A stretch of DNA of 5,901 nt from Candidatus Woesearchaeota archaeon (GTDB taxonomy: Archaea; Nanobdellota; Nanobdellia; Woesearchaeales; WAPJ01). This document shows, one piece after another, positions 4,205 through 5,901 of the stretch. The stretch lies in assembly GCA_015519985.1 (NCBI GenBank), contig WIAN01000093.1, forward strand, positions 1 through 5,901, written 5' to 3'. Made by a program: the position numbers and the translations under genes. The notes under the pieces were generated by a model. It was not told the origin of the DNA. It ran no database searches and saw nothing but the letters and a program-made list of their open reading frames with translations. Within the stretch, counting starts at the first letter, position 1; each line of letters starts with the position of its first letter.

Positions 4205-5901
4205 TTATATTAAAAATGATTTTTTACTGTCATAAACTTTGTCATTGTATGCTTTTATTATTACTATTTCTTCACCATACAATTTGGGTATTTCAAAATT
4301 CACTGTTCTCCAATCATGGTTTTTTATATCTGCTTTCCTTGTAAATTCATAACCAGACATTGGGAAGTATGCTGAAATTGTTACTTCATCTAAATCTTCC
4401 CCTACAAAGTTTTCTGCTGTTACTGAAACCAAAATACTGTTATAACCGCTATAAGCAACTAAATGTTTTATTCTAAATTTATTATAATCTACTTTTTCTT
4501 TTTGTGGAGTTTTTTCATTTACTTTTATTGTTAAAGTATATTCATGATAAACACCAAAGTTGTCATAAAAATATGCTTTGACAATATAAACTCCTGGTTT
4601 TACAAATAAATGTTTAACATTATTACCAACAGCATAATGTCCATCACCAAAATCCCAATTTACCTCTATATTATTATAATCTGAAGTGTTTGCTTTGAAA
4701 AATACTAATAATGGACTTTCCCCTTCTGTTGGGTATGCTGTAACACTCCAAGATAAATTTTGAGGTCTTTCATTTAAAGTAAAGTTTTTTTGATCAAAAG
4801 CTGTATCTCCATCATAGTCTACAATTGAACATACAACATTATAATTTCCTGGATTATTGTAAATATGGTTAACTCTTATTACTGATGAAAATCTATTTTC
4901 AAAAAATTGTGTTGTTCCATCACCAAAATCTAAAGTTGCGTTGTAAGGTCTGTTTCCATCCAAAAAACAATTAACTTCTACTGTTAAAGGAGCATAAGGC
5001 CAAGTTCCATTCACAGCCTTCATCAACAAAGTTGCTTTTGCAGGAATATCATTATAAGGTTCTTTAACAACAACATTGTCAGATGCAGATATAGAATCTC
5101 CATCATTATCTACTGCTGTACATACAACAGTATAATTTCCTGGATTGTTATAAGTATGACTTCCTACATTATCATTTGATGTTGTTCCATCACCAAAATC
5201 AACTCTGTAAGAAATTGGATTGTTACCTCCAACTGCATTACAATCATAATTTACTGTTAAAGGAGCATCTCCTTCTTTAGGATTAATATTAAAATTTATT
5301 CCTGTAAAATCAATATCTTGAGGAGTAATATTTACTCTAATTGTATCTTCTGCATAATCATTGTCATAATCAAACAATTCACATTTTAATTCATGAACTC
5401 CTACATTTTGATTTGTAAAAGTATAATTTATTCTATTATTCATTGTCACTCCAGAATCTATTTGTTGTCCGTCATAATAAACAATGTAAGTATAAGGAGC
5501 ATTACCATAAAAGTTACATGCTCCATAAACATTTGCTTTATCATTTGAAACATAACTATAATGTAATTCTGCTATTACTTCAGCAGGAATATCACCATAA
5601 GGTTGTTTTACTGTTACAATTTCTTGATCAGAATCAAAATCTCCATCATTATCTACTGCTGAACATGAAACAGTATAATTTCCTGGATTGTTATAAGTAT
5701 GACTTCCTACATTATCATTTGATGTTGTTCCATCACCAAAATCAACTCTGTAAGAAATTGGATTGTTACCTCCAACTGCATTACAATCATAATTTACTGT
5801 TAAAGGAGCATCTCCTTCTTTAGGATTAATATTAAAATTTATTCCTGTAAAATCAATATCTTGAGGAGTAATATTTACTCTAATTGTATCTTCTGCATAA
5901 T
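4205..5901 (-). CDS. Large PKD/Ig-like repeat surface protein (5' end outside window)
   Basis: The frame is open from the window edge (5901) to TAA at 4207-4205, giving 564 visible C-terminal residues. A GTG at 5449 is not the start, because coding repeats continue upstream of it. Visible modules, numbered from the window edge, are as follows. PKD-A1 is about 25-92, with DFGDG at 53-57. B1 is about 95-185; it is degenerate, with YYDG in place of FGDG. PKD-A2 is about 206-273 (FGDG 235-238). B2 is about 276-375 (FGDG 325-328). PKD3 is about 382-462 (FGDG 417-420). A different C-terminal beta-rich domain of about 99 residues ends SKKSFLI. PKD domains are extracellular beta-sandwiches used for adhesion or protein/carbohydrate binding. 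All A and B modules carry a cysteine pair not typical of PKD, and several carry the DNDGD/DYDGD turn. No C-terminal membrane helix or sorting motif is seen, so attachment must come from the unseen N-terminus or from binding to other surface proteins. Confidence 0.88.
   Translation of the reverse strand, partial: YAEDTIRVNITPQDIDFTGINFNINPKEGDAPLTVNYDCNAVGGNNPISYRVDFGDGTTSNDNVGSHTYNNPGNYTVSCSAVDNDGDFDSDQEIVTVKQPYGDIPAEVIAELHYSYVSNDKANVYGACNFYGNAPYTYIVYYDGQQIDSGVTMNNRINYTFTNQNVGVHELKCELFDYDNDYAEDTIRVNITPQDIDFTGINFNINPKEGDAPLTVNYDCNAVGGNNPISYRVDFGDGTTSNDNVGSHTYNNPGNYTVVCTAVDNDGDSISASDNVVVKEPYNDIPAKATLLMKAVNGTWPYAPLTVEVNCFLDGNRPYNATLDFGDGTTQFFENRFSSVIRVNHIYNNPGNYNVVCSIVDYDGDTAFDQKNFTLNERPQNLSWSVTAYPTEGESPLLVFFKANTSDYNNIEVNWDFGDGHYAVGNNVKHLFVKPGVYIVKAYFYDNFGVYHEYTLTIKVNEKTPQKEKVDYNKFRIKHLVAYSGYNSILVSVTAENFVGEDLDEVTISAYFPMSGYEFTRKADIKNHDWRTVNFEIPKLYGEEIVIIKAYNDKVYDSKKSFLI
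5096..5358 (-). repeat. Internal long repeat, copy 2 of PKD-A module
   Basis: This 263-bp stretch is the same as 5639-5901 at an exact offset of 543 bp (181 codons). Only three substitutions separate them, at 5119, 5124 and 5125. From 5126 to 5358 the match is perfect (233 bp). It encodes the end of one B module plus nearly the whole A2 module. Sequence immediately right of it (5359 onward) belongs to B1; the matching region for the other copy is outside the window. Confidence 0.95.
5639..5901 (-). repeat. Internal long repeat, copy 1 of PKD-A module (cut by window end)
   Basis: This is the partner of 5096-5358 with three mismatches in 263 bp. Identity is still perfect at the last base of the window, so the true repeat is longer, and further copies may follow. 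Both copies are in frame at a 181-codon spacing. This indicates unit duplication or gene conversion within the gene. Confidence 0.95.

Noticed and set aside
5447..5449. GTG as the start of the PKD protein
   Set aside because: The same frame stays open to 5901 and encodes a complete PKD module almost identical to the one downstream, so the start is outside the window.
5443..5823. 126-codon + strand ORF rich in His, Leu and Tyr
   Set aside because: It is antisense to the PKD repeats, and its composition is an artefact of Asp/Asn/Tyr codons on the other strand.
1..5901. CRISPR array, insertion sequence or other mobile element
   Set aside because: There are no short regularly spaced repeats, no transposase or integrase, and no terminal inverted repeats. 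The only long repeat is the in-frame PKD duplication.

Overview
The window is strongly AT-rich and looks archaeal, most likely from a reduced, episymbiont-type DPANN lineage (Woesearchaeota/Pacearchaeota-like). Four observations support this. The tRNA-Trp gene has an intron at position 37/38 with a bulge-helix-bulge splice motif and no encoded CCA. TATA/BRE promoters sit about 27 nt upstream of start codons, giving leaderless genes. Small Lys/Asn/Ile-rich proteins are packed tightly. Finally, there is a signal-peptide plus C-terminal-anchor S-layer-type protein next to a large PKD-repeat protein. The exact lineage is inference.

Layout. Bases 1-272 hold no protein gene of normal size. They contain a hairpin with a T tract (31-73), a tandem pair of TATA-like boxes (89-110), and a possible tiny transcript or 9-codon ORF (133-179). 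On the + strand, a leaderless 31-codon ORF (273-368) abuts, in the same frame and across one TAA, a winged-helix-like DNA-binding protein (369-698). A leaderless DUF192 protein with a very basic tail follows (740-1195). The rest of the window is on the - strand. In transcription order it holds a large envelope protein made of PKD/Ig-like repeats (5901-4205, N-terminus outside the window), an S-layer-type Ig-domain protein with signal peptide and C-terminal membrane anchor (4018-2753), a three-TM envelope protein (2652-1837), a small unrecognised protein (1827-1426), and intron-containing tRNA-Trp(CCA) (1354-1226), which converges on the DUF192 gene.

The - strand half reads as a cell-surface locus. 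The S-layer-type protein is the only gene here with a clear Shine-Dalgarno site and a 5' leader, which suggests high and separately tuned expression. The neighbouring PKD protein could be displayed on or bound to that surface. The three-TM protein may be an accessory envelope factor. The + strand half is informational or unknown (small DNA-binding protein, DUF192). No mobile element, CRISPR array or rRNA is visible.

The observations most worth a second look are the two same-frame ORFs split by TAA|ATG behind a leaderless promoter, the near-perfect 543-bp-period duplication inside the PKD gene whose paired second modules have diverged, the Ig-like cysteine pairs in the PKD domains, and the tRNA-Trp intron in which the anticodon can pair with two different intron segments.
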